Assembly: GCA_900546695.1 (NCBI GenBank)
Contig: URDX01000005.1
Coordinates: forward strand, 58,752 to 122,751
Source: an uncultured Eubacteriales bacterium
GTDB taxonomy: Bacteria; Bacillota; Clostridia; Oscillospirales; CAG-272
Direction of reading: 5' to 3'
DNA: 64,000 nucleotides
Positions within the stretch are counted from its first letter, which is position 1, and every line of letters begins with the position of its first letter. Below are positions 8,385-17,040 of this stretch, piece after piece. The position numbers were made by a program, and so were the translations under genes. Under the pieces are notes generated by a model, which saw only the letters and a program-made list of their open reading frames with translations, ran no database searches and was not told the origin of the DNA.

Positions 8385-9410
8385 TCAGCCGTTCCCCGCT
8401 CTGCCGCCCGAGAGGTCAAGAATAAAGCGGCTGCCTTCTCCCGGGGTGCTCTCTGCGCGGAGCGGCACCGACAGCATATCCGCCGCGCGGCGGCAGAGAT
8501 AGAGCCCGAGACCGCTCGAGCGCTTTTCGAGTCTGCCGTTCTCGCCCGTATACCCGCGCTCAAATATTCGCGGCAGATCCTGCGGCGCGATGCCGATGCC
8601 CGTATCGGAGATGCATAGCAGCCCGGACGATTCGACGGTTATGCCGACCGCGCCCGACGGCGTGTACTTTATTGCATTCGAGAGCAGCTGGTCTATTATT
8701 ACCGAGAGCCACTTTTTATCGGTAATTACGGTAAGGTCGGTGCCGTCGTAGTTGAGCGCGAGCCGCTTTGCGACGAACTGCGGCGCAAACTTTCGCACCG
8801 AGGCGCGCAGTATCGGGTCAAGCGCATATTCGGCTATTACAAGGTCATTTGCCTCGGAGTCGAGCCGCGCGTATTGCAGTACCATATCGACATACTGCTC
8901 TATGCGGAACAGCTCGCCGAGAACGGCGCGATGCTCGGGCGTATCGTCATCGTGCACGGTCATTCTTATAACGGCAATGGGCGTTTTTATCTGATGCACC
9001 CATGCGGTATAGTAGTCGTTCATCTCGGTCTTTACGCGGTGCAGCTCGGCGGAGAGCCCGGCGGCGCGGTCGCGCTGATGTATAAGCTCCTCCGTATAAT
9101 CCTCCTCGCAGAGCGTAAGCAGCGGCTGCGGCACAGCCGACTCGGAGCGCAGGCGGATAAGCTCCTGCTGACGGTGCTCCGCCGCCCTCAGCTCTGCCGC
9201 GACGACGGCTATCGTATAGATGAAAAGCGCGGCGAGCGCGAGCATTCCGAGATAGATAAGCACCTCGGTATCGACCGCATATAAAGCGAAAAGAGCATAT
9301 GCAGCTGCGGCATATGCGAGAGTGAACAGATAAAGCGGCAGACAACGCCGCAGGGCATCACGCAGCGCGCGACGCCCCCGACCTGTATTCTTCTTGTTCT
9401 TTGCATTCAT
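8385..9410 (-). CDS. bceS: BceS-type intramembrane-sensing histidine kinase
   Basis: A 341-residue membrane sensor kinase. Two closely spaced TM helices (about 23-46 and 49-72) have almost no extracellular loop, the hallmark of kinases that sense through a partner ABC transporter. The phosphoacceptor is His139 in WVHQIKTPIAV. The ATPase domain has the N box QLLSNAIKYTP, G1 DTGIGI and G2 SSGLGLYLC, all intact. The start overlaps the response-regulator stop by four bases (ATGA). It is last in a four-gene operon (bceA-bceB-bceR-bceS order) for sensing and resisting cell-wall-active peptides. The symbol is by family; the ligand is not predictable. Confidence 0.88.
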   Translation of the reverse strand: MNAKNKKNTGRGRRALRDALRRCLPLYLFTLAYAAAAYALFALYAVDTEVLIYLGMLALAALFIYTIAVVAAELRAAEHRQQELIRLRSESAVPQPLLTLCEEDYTEELIHQRDRAAGLSAELHRVKTEMNDYYTAWVHQIKTPIAVIRMTVHDDDTPEHRAVLGELFRIEQYVDMVLQYARLDSEANDLVIAEYALDPILRASVRKFAPQFVAKRLALNYDGTDLTVITDKKWLSVIIDQLLSNAIKYTPSGAVGITVESSGLLCISDTGIGIAPQDLPRIFERGYTGENGRLEKRSSGLGLYLCRRAADMLSVPLRAESTPGEGSRFILDLSGGRAGNG

Positions 9411-10078
9411 CTGAGAATGTACCCCTCTCCCGGCTTTGTTGCGATTATACCGCCGAGCCCGACGCCCTCGAGCTTTTTGCGCAGCCGCGCGACGTTCACC
9501 GTCAGCGTGTTTTCCTCAACATAGCAGTCGCTCTGCCACAGCACGGTCATCAGCCGCTCGCGGCTCACCGTTTTGTCGCGGTTTTCGAGCAGCGTGCGCA
9601 GTATGCGGAACTCGTTCTTTGTCAGCTCGAGCCGCTGACCGCCGCACTCAAGCGTACCCGACGAGAGATCGAGCAGCGCCCCGTGACATTCGAGCGCCTG
9701 ACAGGGCTCGCCGAGCTCGTAGGTACGCCGCAGCAGTGCCTGCAGCTTGGCTGTCAGCACCATGGGGTCGACGGGCTTCGGTATAAAATCGTCGCCGCCC
9801 ATGTTCATCGCCATCACGATGTTCATATTGTCGGAGGCGGAGGAGATGAATACTATCGGCACGCTCGAGAGCTTTCTGATCTCTGTACACCAATGATAGC
9901 CGTCATAGAAAGGAAGCATGATATCGAGCAGCACAAGCTGCGGGTGCGCCTCGGCAAATTCGGCACTCACGCGCTGAAAATCGCGCACGGTTATCACCTC
10001 ATTGCCCCAGCTCTCGAGCTGCCTCGAGATAGCCTCGGCAAGTGCATGGTCATCCTCTGCGAGAAATATTCGATACAT
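9407..10078 (-). CDS. bceR: BceR-type response regulator
   Basis: A 223-residue OmpR-family regulator. The receiver domain is residues 1-115, with the acidic pocket AEDD, phosphoacceptor Asp52 (LLDIMLPFYDGY), a conserved Ser of FISSAS and Lys of FIPKPVD. A winged-helix DNA-binding domain occupies about 125-220, ending in the usual wing GEGYILR. Its kinase follows with a four-base overlap, and its presumed target transporter lies upstream. It probably binds the palindrome GTGACA-N4-TGTCAC upstream of the ATPase gene. Confidence 0.9.
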   Translation of the reverse strand: MYRIFLAEDDHALAEAISRQLESWGNEVITVRDFQRVSAEFAEAHPQLVLLDIMLPFYDGYHWCTEIRKLSSVPIVFISSASDNMNIVMAMNMGGDDFIPKPVDPMVLTAKLQALLRRTYELGEPCQALECHGALLDLSSGTLECGGQRLELTKNEFRILRTLLENRDKTVSRERLMTVLWQSDCYVEENTLTVNVARLRKKLEGVGLGGIIATKPGEGYILR

Positions 10079-10131
10079 GGCTTTCTTCCTTTCATAGGCT
10101 CATGGGTCAGGCGCTCATGAGCGGTGCTCGG

Positions 10132-12156
10132 TCATGCGACTATCTTATAATAGGTACGTGCCGTCAGCAGATAAACGATGAGATATATCAGCGAGAAGCA
10201 GAAATATACGGCTGCAGCGCAGATAATGTACAGCGAGACGCGAGGCAGGAGCATTACCCTGAGTATCTTAAGGAGTATGGGCGAGGCGACGACGGTATGT
10301 ATCCCCGCTACCGCGAGCGGCAGGAAGAATACGAGCAGCACCTGCGTGCGTATGGATGCCCGCACCTCGCTGCGGCTCATGCCTATCTTCTCCATTATCT
10401 GATAGCGGTCGTGATCCTCGTAGCCCTCGGATATCTGCTTATAATAGATTATCAGCACCGTTGCAAAGAGGAACACAACGCCGAGCAGCAGACCGAGGAA
10501 AAGCAGCACGCCGTACATGCCGTACATGTCATCGCGAGCGCTGTATATCGAGCTTTGAGAAAAACCGACGGATACCGAATCGCCGTATTTTTCTCTCATA
10601 ATCTCCGGTATACGTTCGGTAAGAAGGATATCATAATCTACGGGATTTTCTTCAGAGAGGCTTACCGCAACCTTATCGGTCCATTTATACTCACGTGAAT
10701 CTGTGGAGTAATAGTTTTTTACCTCTTCAAGTTCCTTATCCGTATGCATAACTATACCGTAGCAATTGCGAGTTACCACACTCGTGCGAATCGGCATCTT
10801 ATCAGGGCGCTGCACTATCGTATATCTCTTTCCCGCAATGCCGAGCGTATCTCCGAGAGGAGAAACATCGCCGAGGTCACATAGTTGCGTTACCGCTATT
10901 TCACCGTCACCGAGCTCAAGCGGCATGCCCGTCAGCTCACAGTATTTGTCCTGAGAAATGAATATAACGTACACCGTATTTTCACCGCTGAGAATCGGGA
11001 CAAACGAATCATCCGCCGTATCGCAGGGAATTTCGAGTTCATGACGCAGTTGTATTTTTTCAATACTGCCGCCGCTCTCACTCACCACGTCTTCGACAAT
11101 CTCCGCCAACTCCTCTGCGCTCAGATTTTTTCTGGTATCAGGATCATAGAGACCGTAGTTATAACTGACCGGACCCAAATACAAGTCCTCGGGATAGTTT
11201 CGCTCGAGCGTTGTTTCGATGCCCGAATAGAGGCTGACCGTCGTTGAGACAAGGATTATCACGCCGGTTGCAAGCACCGCTATGGATGCAAGACCTACCG
11301 CATTCTGCTTCATACGGTAGATGAGCCCCGAGACGGCGGTCATATGGCGCTTATTATAGTAGAAGCGGCGGTTGCGGCGCAGCATGCGGAGCACCCAGAT
11401 GCTGCCCGCGACAAAGAGAAAATATGTGCCGATTATAACAAGGATAACGGCGAGGAAGAACAGCACGGTCGCATCGAGCGGGTCGCGCGTTGCAAGTGCT
11501 ATGGCATAGCCCGCACCCAGACTCAGGATACCGAGAATGAGCAGCAGCACACGGAGCCTCGGCTCCTTTTCGCCCGCGCTGCGGCTCGCAAGCAGCTCGA
11601 CGGGGCGCAGCATCGCTATCCGAATGCAGTTGATGATGTATGTCAGCAGCTCGAGTGCGGAAAAGAAAAGCACCGAGATGAGTATCGCTTTCGGAACGAT
11701 ATAGTTAAAGCCGTGTATCACGTCGATTTTCAGGATACGGCAGATTATGAGCGAGCAGAACTTGTACATCAATATGCCGAAGCCGATTCCGACAACATCC
11801 GAGCAGAGCGACTGATACAGCGTCTCAAAGAACAGCACGCGGCAGACATGGCGTTTCTCCATGCCGAGAATGTTATACAGACCGAACTCGCGCTTTCGCT
11901 GCTTCATGATAAAGCTGTTCGTATACAGCACGAGTATTACCGAGATAATTGCAAGCACGTAGATGCCGATGCTCATGAAGGAGGAAACGTAGCTCCCGCC
12001 CCGCATCGTGTCGTATTTATCGCCGTCGAAGGTAAGCGTCCAAACGATATAGAAAACCGAAAGCAGTCCCGCGCAGGTAAGTATGCGCGGCAGGTAGAAG
12101 CGGTGGTTTTTGCCGAGATTGGACAGCGCCATGCGCGAATAGAGTCCGCCCTTCAT
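10132..12156 (-). CDS. bceB: BceB-type ABC transporter permease (FtsX domain)
   Basis: A 674-residue permease with about ten TM segments: one at the N-terminus (about 18-38), three around 55-170, more at 195-305, and the last three near 550-665. A large extracellular region of about 220 residues lies between the seventh and eighth helices (about 315-540), the ligand-recognition domain of Bce-type transporters. Two FtsX cores flank it. It overlaps the ATPase gene by four bases. It likely removes peptide antibiotics from lipid II-cycle intermediates and reports flux to the neighbouring kinase. The extracellular domain sets specificity and cannot be read here. Confidence 0.9.
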   Translation of the reverse strand: MKGGLYSRMALSNLGKNHRFYLPRILTCAGLLSVFYIVWTLTFDGDKYDTMRGGSYVSSFMSIGIYVLAIISVILVLYTNSFIMKQRKREFGLYNILGMEKRHVCRVLFFETLYQSLCSDVVGIGFGILMYKFCSLIICRILKIDVIHGFNYIVPKAILISVLFFSALELLTYIINCIRIAMLRPVELLASRSAGEKEPRLRVLLLILGILSLGAGYAIALATRDPLDATVLFFLAVILVIIGTYFLFVAGSIWVLRMLRRNRRFYYNKRHMTAVSGLIYRMKQNAVGLASIAVLATGVIILVSTTVSLYSGIETTLERNYPEDLYLGPVSYNYGLYDPDTRKNLSAEELAEIVEDVVSESGGSIEKIQLRHELEIPCDTADDSFVPILSGENTVYVIFISQDKYCELTGMPLELGDGEIAVTQLCDLGDVSPLGDTLGIAGKRYTIVQRPDKMPIRTSVVTRNCYGIVMHTDKELEEVKNYYSTDSREYKWTDKVAVSLSEENPVDYDILLTERIPEIMREKYGDSVSVGFSQSSIYSARDDMYGMYGVLLFLGLLLGVVFLFATVLIIYYKQISEGYEDHDRYQIMEKIGMSRSEVRASIRTQVLLVFFLPLAVAGIHTVVASPILLKILRVMLLPRVSLYIICAAAVYFCFSLIYLIVYLLTARTYYKIVA

Positions 12157-12917
12157 TCCGCATCACCCCCACTGCGAAGCATGGTGAGTGTGTCGGATAT
12201 CTTATGATACAGCTGCTCGTTTGTGCTGTCTCCGCGGTATATCTGGTGAAAGAGCACGCCGTCGCGGATAAAGAGTATGCGCCTCGCGTGCGACGCCGCA
12301 TCGACCGAGTGCGTGACCATCAGAATGGTCTGCCCGCGTGCGTTGAGGTCGCCGAAAACGCGCAGCAGCTCCGACGATGAACGCGAATCAAGCGCGCCCG
12401 TAGGCTCGTCGGCGAGTATCAGGCGCGGATGCGTGATTATCGCACGGGCGACCGCCGTGCGCTGACGCTGACCGCCCGAGAGCTCGTACGGAAACTTTGA
12501 CAGCAGCCCGTCTATACCGAGCGACGCGGTGACAGACCCAAGTCGCTGCTCCATCTCGTCAAGGCTCACGCCGCCGAGTACAAGCGGCAGCAGGATGTTG
12601 TCGCGCACCGAAAAGGTGTCGAGCAGATTGAAATCCTGAAAGACAAAGCCGAGATTGTCACGGCGGAATGCGGCAAGCTCCCGCTCGCTGACATCCGCAA
12701 GGTCCTTTCCGTCGAGCAGTACCCTACCGCCCGTCGGCTCGTCAAGCGAGGCGAGAATGTTGAGCAGGGTCGTTTTTCCCGAGCCAGACTCGCCCATTAT
12801 CGCTACATATTCGCCCGCGTCTACGGCAAAGTTCACGCCGCGCAGCGCACGAACCGTGCTGCCGCCCGAGCGGTTTGTGTATTCCTTTTCAAGTCCTATC
12901 ACTTCCAAAACAGTCAT
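12153..12917 (-). CDS. bceA: BceA-type ABC transporter ATPase
   Basis: A 254-residue ATP-binding subunit of the MacB/LolD/Bce class. Walker A is GESGSGKTT, the Q loop is FQDFNLLD, the signature is LSGGQRQR, Walker B is LILADEPTGALDS and the switch His is in MVTHSVDAA. ATG at 12917 is chosen because GGAGG lies upstream; a longer in-frame start at 12959 would place the SD inside the coding region. It is first in the operon and translationally coupled to the permease. Confidence 0.93.
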   Translation of the reverse strand: MTVLEVIGLEKEYTNRSGGSTVRALRGVNFAVDAGEYVAIMGESGSGKTTLLNILASLDEPTGGRVLLDGKDLADVSERELAAFRRDNLGFVFQDFNLLDTFSVRDNILLPLVLGGVSLDEMEQRLGSVTASLGIDGLLSKFPYELSGGQRQRTAVARAIITHPRLILADEPTGALDSRSSSELLRVFGDLNARGQTILMVTHSVDAASHARRILFIRDGVLFHQIYRGDSTNEQLYHKISDTLTMLRSGGDAE

Positions 12918-12949
12918 ATCATCTGTCCTCCATGAATTATTACACCGTA

Positions 12950-12955
12950 ATGATA
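12950..12955 (-). promoter_or_regulatory. Likely extended -10 of the bce operon
   Basis: On the minus strand TGGTATCAT forms an extended -10 element (TATCAT 12955-12950) with only a weak -35 (TTTCGA near 12978). A weak -35 is expected of an activator-dependent promoter with its operator further upstream. Confidence 0.45.
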
Positions 12956-13008
12956 CCACTGTCCGACGCGAATCGAAATCTATTTCGGTGACAATTTCCG
13001 CGTCGTAT

Positions 13009-13024
13009 GTGACAGTTTTGTCAC
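13009..13024. promoter_or_regulatory. Palindromic operator, probable BceR site
   Basis: The perfect inverted repeat GTGACA-GTTT-TGTCAC lies about 90 bases before bceA and about 65 bases upstream of the predicted start point. It resembles the TGACA-N4-TGTxA type of site reported for BceR-like regulators. A lone half site GGTGACA is at 12987-12993. Confidence 0.6.
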
Positions 13025-13111
13025 CTATGCTGCAATTATATCAAATGACAGCGGGGCTGTCAATATCGGGCGGGGGATGCGACGGGGGATGCAGCGGGGA
13101 AAACGCGAAAG

Positions 13112-13136
13112 GGCGGCGCGGCAAAGCCGCACCGCC
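13112..13136. repeat. GC-rich hairpin GGCGGCGCGGC
   Basis: The arms 13112-13122 and 13126-13136 pair over 11 positions with one mismatch and a three-base loop. There is no T tract. A related GCGGCGCGGCAA string occurs near 57650, so it may be a dispersed intergenic repeat. Confidence 0.5.
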
Positions 13137-13293
13137 ATCGCGTGTAAAGAAATATATGGGTTACTCTTTAATAATAAATTATATCATCGCATCGAAACAT
13201 ACACAGCCCGGCACACCTTAAACGAAAGATCACTCGGTTATACATGCACACAGCAGGGCTTAGTGTTATCGGATATTTCGATGCGCCGCTCTA

Positions 13294-14691
13294 TCACGCT
13301 TCTGCGGATTTCGCCTCGGCGATTATCTTCATCAGTCGGATGAGGTCGCGTGTATCGACCTTACCGTCCCCGTTTACATCCTGACCGGATATCTCGACAT
13401 TTACGCCCGAAATGAGCTTCATAAGGCGGATAAGGTCCTTTGTGTCAACCTTGCCGTCGCTGTTTACATCGCCCTGAATACCGGGCTCTCCGCAGCGGGT
13501 GCATGCGCCGTCTTTAAAGGTATGACCGAGCGCGGGATATGTGTGCAGGGTGCCCTCTGCCTCAAGGCAGTAGATGCAGCCGCGGTATGCATCCCAGCCT
13601 ATCTGTGTGCAGGTAGCCTCGGCTGCGGGCACATCGACAAAGGTATGCGCGCCCTCTGCGCAGCTATGTACTATAGTTGCGGGCTCAAGAGCAAAGATGA
13701 TATCCATCTCATTCATATCAGCGAACGAACCGCGCTCAAGCTCCATGGAGACCTCGGTGCGGAAATAGCCGTCGCGCTTTACGTTGAAGATGAGAACGGC
13801 GTAGGTAAAGGTACCCGACACATCGTGATTCATAGCAGACACGATGCAGCTGCTCCAATTGTTTATGCCGCTGAATACGCTTCTATTGAACTCGACCGAC
13901 ACAAGCTCGAGCAGGTCTGTGTCATATACGGGAGTCATCATTACGGCTGCAATGCCGGGACTGTTTACTATGTCGACAAAGACGTACAGCTGCTGACCCG
14001 CACCAACTATTGCAGAGCTGAGTGTGAGGGTCGGCTTTCCGTCAAGCTTGAATCCGCATACAGCGCAGACTCCGCCCGTGAACATATGACCGAGCGGCGG
14101 TATCTCATCGGGATAATCGGTGATTACGCCGCACTTCTTACAGTATTCACCCTCTGTTGTACCGCTGTAAACGCAGCCGGGAAAGCTCGCGGGAATGACG
14201 TCGAGCTCATGCTCACAGCTGCCGCGAGTAACGGTCGCGGGCTTTACCGTCGCGGTGATGCTCTGCTCGTTCTTATTGGCTATCGAGCCGTCGTCGAATG
14301 CGATAGAGACGGTAAGGGGTGCTGAGGGGTCGGTGAGCAAACGGAAAGCGAGCAGAAGCAGAACTCCGTCTCCGTGAACATCCTCGGTATTCATCCACAG
14401 AACGGTCTCGTCTATCTCAACGCTGCCGCCGAGCTCAGACACACTTGCGCCCATGAATTCAAGGCTTGTATCGTCGTAGACAAGCGATGCGCGGAGCGCG
14501 GCTATACCGGGGTTGTTCGTGACCGTAACAGGAATTATGACCGTCTCGCCCGCGCGTGCCGAAGCGTCGCCGAGAGTTACGGTAAGTCCGCTGCCGTCAG
14601 CTGCGTATACGGGCATCAGGGCAAGCAGCATTATCAGCGCCGACAGCAGTGCGGTCAGCCGTAGGGATATGCGGTGGGTCGTTTTCTTCAT
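13294..14691 (-). CDS. Secreted protein with two cohesins and a C-terminal dockerin
   Basis: A 465-residue exported protein. It has a signal peptide (residues 1-30, ending VYAADG) and a first cohesin-like sandwich at about 34-150 (GETVIIPVTVTNNPGIAALRASLVYD). A Cys-pair linker (CKKCG, CAVCG) follows, then a second cohesin-like domain at about 215-335 (GQQLYVFVDIVNSPGIAAVMM), another Cys-pair segment (GCIYC, CTRCG), and a type I dockerin at about 405-460. The dockerin has two EF-hand-like repeats, DVNSDGKVDTKD and DVNGDGKVDTRD. Cohesin and dockerin on one chain mark an adaptor scaffoldin. There is no sortase motif, SLH domain or catalytic domain. It sits 54 bases downstream of a second such gene, in the same operon. 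Confidence 0.85.
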   Translation of the reverse strand: MKKTTHRISLRLTALLSALIMLLALMPVYAADGSGLTVTLGDASARAGETVIIPVTVTNNPGIAALRASLVYDDTSLEFMGASVSELGGSVEIDETVLWMNTEDVHGDGVLLLLAFRLLTDPSAPLTVSIAFDDGSIANKNEQSITATVKPATVTRGSCEHELDVIPASFPGCVYSGTTEGEYCKKCGVITDYPDEIPPLGHMFTGGVCAVCGFKLDGKPTLTLSSAIVGAGQQLYVFVDIVNSPGIAAVMMTPVYDTDLLELVSVEFNRSVFSGINNWSSCIVSAMNHDVSGTFTYAVLIFNVKRDGYFRTEVSMELERGSFADMNEMDIIFALEPATIVHSCAEGAHTFVDVPAAEATCTQIGWDAYRGCIYCLEAEGTLHTYPALGHTFKDGACTRCGEPGIQGDVNSDGKVDTKDLIRLMKLISGVNVEISGQDVNGDGKVDTRDLIRLMKIIAEAKSAEA

Positions 14692-14745
14692 TATTTTTTA
14701 TTCCTTTCTTTGCTCGGTGTCGAGCATATTTCGGCTATACGGGAA

Positions 14746-16641
14746 TCAGCTCGCTATAATCTTCATCAGTCGGATAAGGTCACGCGTATCGACCTTTCCG
14801 TCTCCATTGACATCAGGCACGCGGATGTTTACATCTCCGCCCGCGATATATTTCATCAGACGCACAAGGTCCTTGGTGTTTACCCTACCGTCGGCATTTG
14901 TATCGCCTACAATGACGGGGCATTCCTCATCGCAGCGGGTGCAGATGCCGTCAACATAGCTATGACCGAGTGCGGGAAGAATCTCGGACTCGAAGCTCTC
15001 GCCGCACATGATGCATGCTGTCTCAGCAGTTCTGCCGTCGGTGGTGCAAGTAGGCTCGATGCGCTCCCTGACCGTTACGAGAGAGTGTCCGTAGTAGCAG
15101 GGTTTTGATACCATAGTACGTTGGACCGAGACAAATATCTCCTCCCCGTTACCGCCGCATATGTCGCCGCTGTCATAGCTGAGCCATATCGGTGTGCGGA
15201 TAAAGTCGCTGTTTATTACCTTAAACTCAAGCCGGGCATAAGGAATGTGGGAGCCTGCCATTTCATACGGCTCTCCGAGAGTGGCATAGTTATCCCCGCG
15301 AGGCACGGAAAACAGGATAAAGTAGGACAGTGCGCTGATACGCTCAAGCTTGACATACGATGAATCATAGTGAAATTTAACGTTTGTGACGGAGATTCCC
15401 CAAGGATTATTGAGCGTTACATCAACATAGAAACCTTCACCTTCATAGTCATCGTTCCACCAAGTGGGCTCAGAAAACGTAAACGAGGTCGTGCTGCCGA
15501 GCACCAATCCGCATCGCTCGCATCTGCAGTTAACGAAGCTGTGACCGTATGCGGGAATGACAAAGCTCTCATCCATCGGCTCTCCGCACTTTGTGCAGAC
15601 ATATCCGCTGTAAAGACCGTCGCTCTCACAGGTCGGGAGCACGGTATCCTTCCATGCGTAGGTATGCTCGCAGCTCTCGTCTGCCTGCAGCGGCGCTGCC
15701 GAAAAGCTGTTGTACGTGTCGGTCGAGTCGGAATAGCCTATCTTATCGCCATAGCCTTTCTTTTCCTCATCGGACATGTGCAGGTACTTAAACAAGCGGA
15801 CCATATCCTTTGCGTCGACCATCCCGTCAAGGGTCAGATCGGGCGAAGAAAAGACGGGAGTATTAACCACTCTGATACGGCGCATAAGCACAACAACATC
15901 CTTTGAGTTTGTAACACCGTCGCCGTTCAGGTCTCCGTAGACCGAGTTCCACTTTGTCGCGCAGCGTGTGCACACGCCGTCGACGTAGTTATGACCGAGG
16001 CGCGGGATAGTTTCGCCATATACGTCGATTATTCCGCACTCTGAGCAATAGCTGCCGAATTCTCTGCCCGCATTCAGACAGGTCGGCGGAATCAACGCGG
16101 TCTCTACGAACTTATGCGCGCAGCTGCCGAGCGGGATGCTGCAGCCGCGGAGCTCGGGCACGAAAATATTCCAGACGCTGTCTGCAGCATTGCCGTAGTC
16201 GAGTGACAGCGATACTTCAAATGCAGGATTCGGGTCGGCGAGAGCCTTGAAAACAAGCCCTATCAGCTTTCCGTCAGCGGATACGTCATAGATCGAACGC
16301 CAGACGACGGTGCCGCCCGCGACCCGCACGCTTCCGCCGAGGTCAAGCGGCAGCGCGCTGACAAGCTCGAGCTGCGTGCTGTCGAACTTCGGCTCGACCG
16401 CAAGAACGCTTATGCCGCGGTTATTCTGCACGCAGACGGGAACAACGATATACTCTCCCTTGCGGCAGCCCGACGCTTCGAGATACAGCTGCATCTCATC
16501 GGTCGAAGCTTCCGCTGTGCCCTCATTATTATCGTCAATATCCGAGTCAGCGGCGTAAACGGAGGTCGCCGACAGCAGCATGACGGCGGCAGCCGCAAGC
16601 GACAGGAGGCGCAGTCTGAATTTGTTTGATGTTTTGCTCAT
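14746..16641 (-). CDS. Secreted protein with two cohesins and two dockerins
   Basis: A 631-residue exported protein, first in the cohesin-dockerin operon. It has a signal peptide at 1-31. Cohesin-like domain 1 is at about 48-165 (GEYIVVPVCVQNNRGISVLAVEPKFD). An internal dockerin at about 232-290 has a normal first loop DLNGDGVTNSKD and a degenerate second loop DLTLDGMVDAKD. Cohesin-like domain 2 is at about 385-510, and a C-terminal dockerin at about 575-631 has DTNADGRVNTKD and DVNGDGKVDTRD. CxxCG segments link the domains. An internal dockerin is uncommon; it suggests a branching adaptor or a fusion of two ancestral proteins. The cohesins are divergent and their partners cannot be read from sequence. 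Confidence 0.85.
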   Translation of the reverse strand: MSKTSNKFRLRLLSLAAAAVMLLSATSVYAADSDIDDNNEGTAEASTDEMQLYLEASGCRKGEYIVVPVCVQNNRGISVLAVEPKFDSTQLELVSALPLDLGGSVRVAGGTVVWRSIYDVSADGKLIGLVFKALADPNPAFEVSLSLDYGNAADSVWNIFVPELRGCSIPLGSCAHKFVETALIPPTCLNAGREFGSYCSECGIIDVYGETIPRLGHNYVDGVCTRCATKWNSVYGDLNGDGVTNSKDVVVLMRRIRVVNTPVFSSPDLTLDGMVDAKDMVRLFKYLHMSDEEKKGYGDKIGYSDSTDTYNSFSAAPLQADESCEHTYAWKDTVLPTCESDGLYSGYVCTKCGEPMDESFVIPAYGHSFVNCRCERCGLVLGSTTSFTFSEPTWWNDDYEGEGFYVDVTLNNPWGISVTNVKFHYDSSYVKLERISALSYFILFSVPRGDNYATLGEPYEMAGSHIPYARLEFKVINSDFIRTPIWLSYDSGDICGGNGEEIFVSVQRTMVSKPCYYGHSLVTVRERIEPTCTTDGRTAETACIMCGESFESEILPALGHSYVDGICTRCDEECPVIVGDTNADGRVNTKDLVRLMKYIAGGDVNIRVPDVNGDGKVDTRDLIRLMKIIAS

Positions 16642-16699
16642 TATAATGTCCTTTCTTACTCAGGTGGTAATTCGACGAAATCGCAGTTTTCCTGCTAAT

Positions 16700-16728
16700 A
16701 TTCTATCATATTTTACAGCATGTGTAAA
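16700..16728 (-). promoter_or_regulatory. Promoter of the cohesin-dockerin operon
   Basis: On the minus strand TTTACA (16728-16723), 17-bp spacer, TAGAAT (16705-16700). Confidence 0.7.
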
Positions 16729-16807
16729 CAGAAAATTTTACATTCATGAACAATTATTTTTTTGGGCGCATTTGCGGCGCTGACGGTATGAAAATATGTG
16801 CGGGTGA

Positions 16808-16836
16808 TTGACTTATCGAAATTTTTATGGTAAAAT
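16808..16836 (+). promoter_or_regulatory. Promoter of the CNNM/CorC transporter transcript
   Basis: TTGACT (16808-16813), 17-bp spacer ending TGG, TAAAAT (16831-16836). The start point would be near 16843, giving a 200-base leader before the transporter ORF. Confidence 0.78.
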
Positions 16837-16875
16837 ACAGTTAAATACTTTTTTCAGAAGGAGTTGGTAGATTAA

Positions 16876-16983
16876 ATGGATCCGCTTCCCCGAAGTTGCG
16901 GCATAAATGCCGACAGATGTACACCGCCGAAATACTACGTGTGCGTCGCTGCGGATAACGCTTCACCCCGTCGGGGCGACTGA
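16876..16983 (+). CDS. Candidate 35-aa leader peptide ahead of the CNNM/CorC transporter
   Basis: A 35-codon ORF starts 33 bases after the predicted transcription start. An AAGGAG site lies 12 bases before its ATG, and it ends 57 bases before the transporter start. The product begins MDPLPRSCGINADRC and ends ASPRRGD. Its Asp/Pro N-terminus recalls the enterobacterial MgtL leader (MEPDPTPLPRRR), which destabilises ribosomes at low magnesium and so controls a Mg2+ transporter gene. The mRNA here can form a CGGCAT/ATGCCG hairpin inside the ORF and CCCC/GGGG near its end. No U-rich terminator is visible. Whether it is translated is unproven; it may instead be part of a structured leader RNA. Confidence 0.4.
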   Translation: MDPLPRSCGINADRCTPPKYYVCVAADNASPRRGD

Positions 16984-17040
16984 CGCTGAGATGCAGTCAT
17001 TAAACGAAACTTACCGTAAAAATTTTGGAGGTTACTTAAA

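Noticed and set aside
16843..17040. Possible Mg2+ (M-box) or Mn2+ (yybP-ykoY) riboswitch before the CNNM/CorC gene
   Set aside because: The conserved core strings of either class are not present; the small ORF with its own SD explains the leader better.
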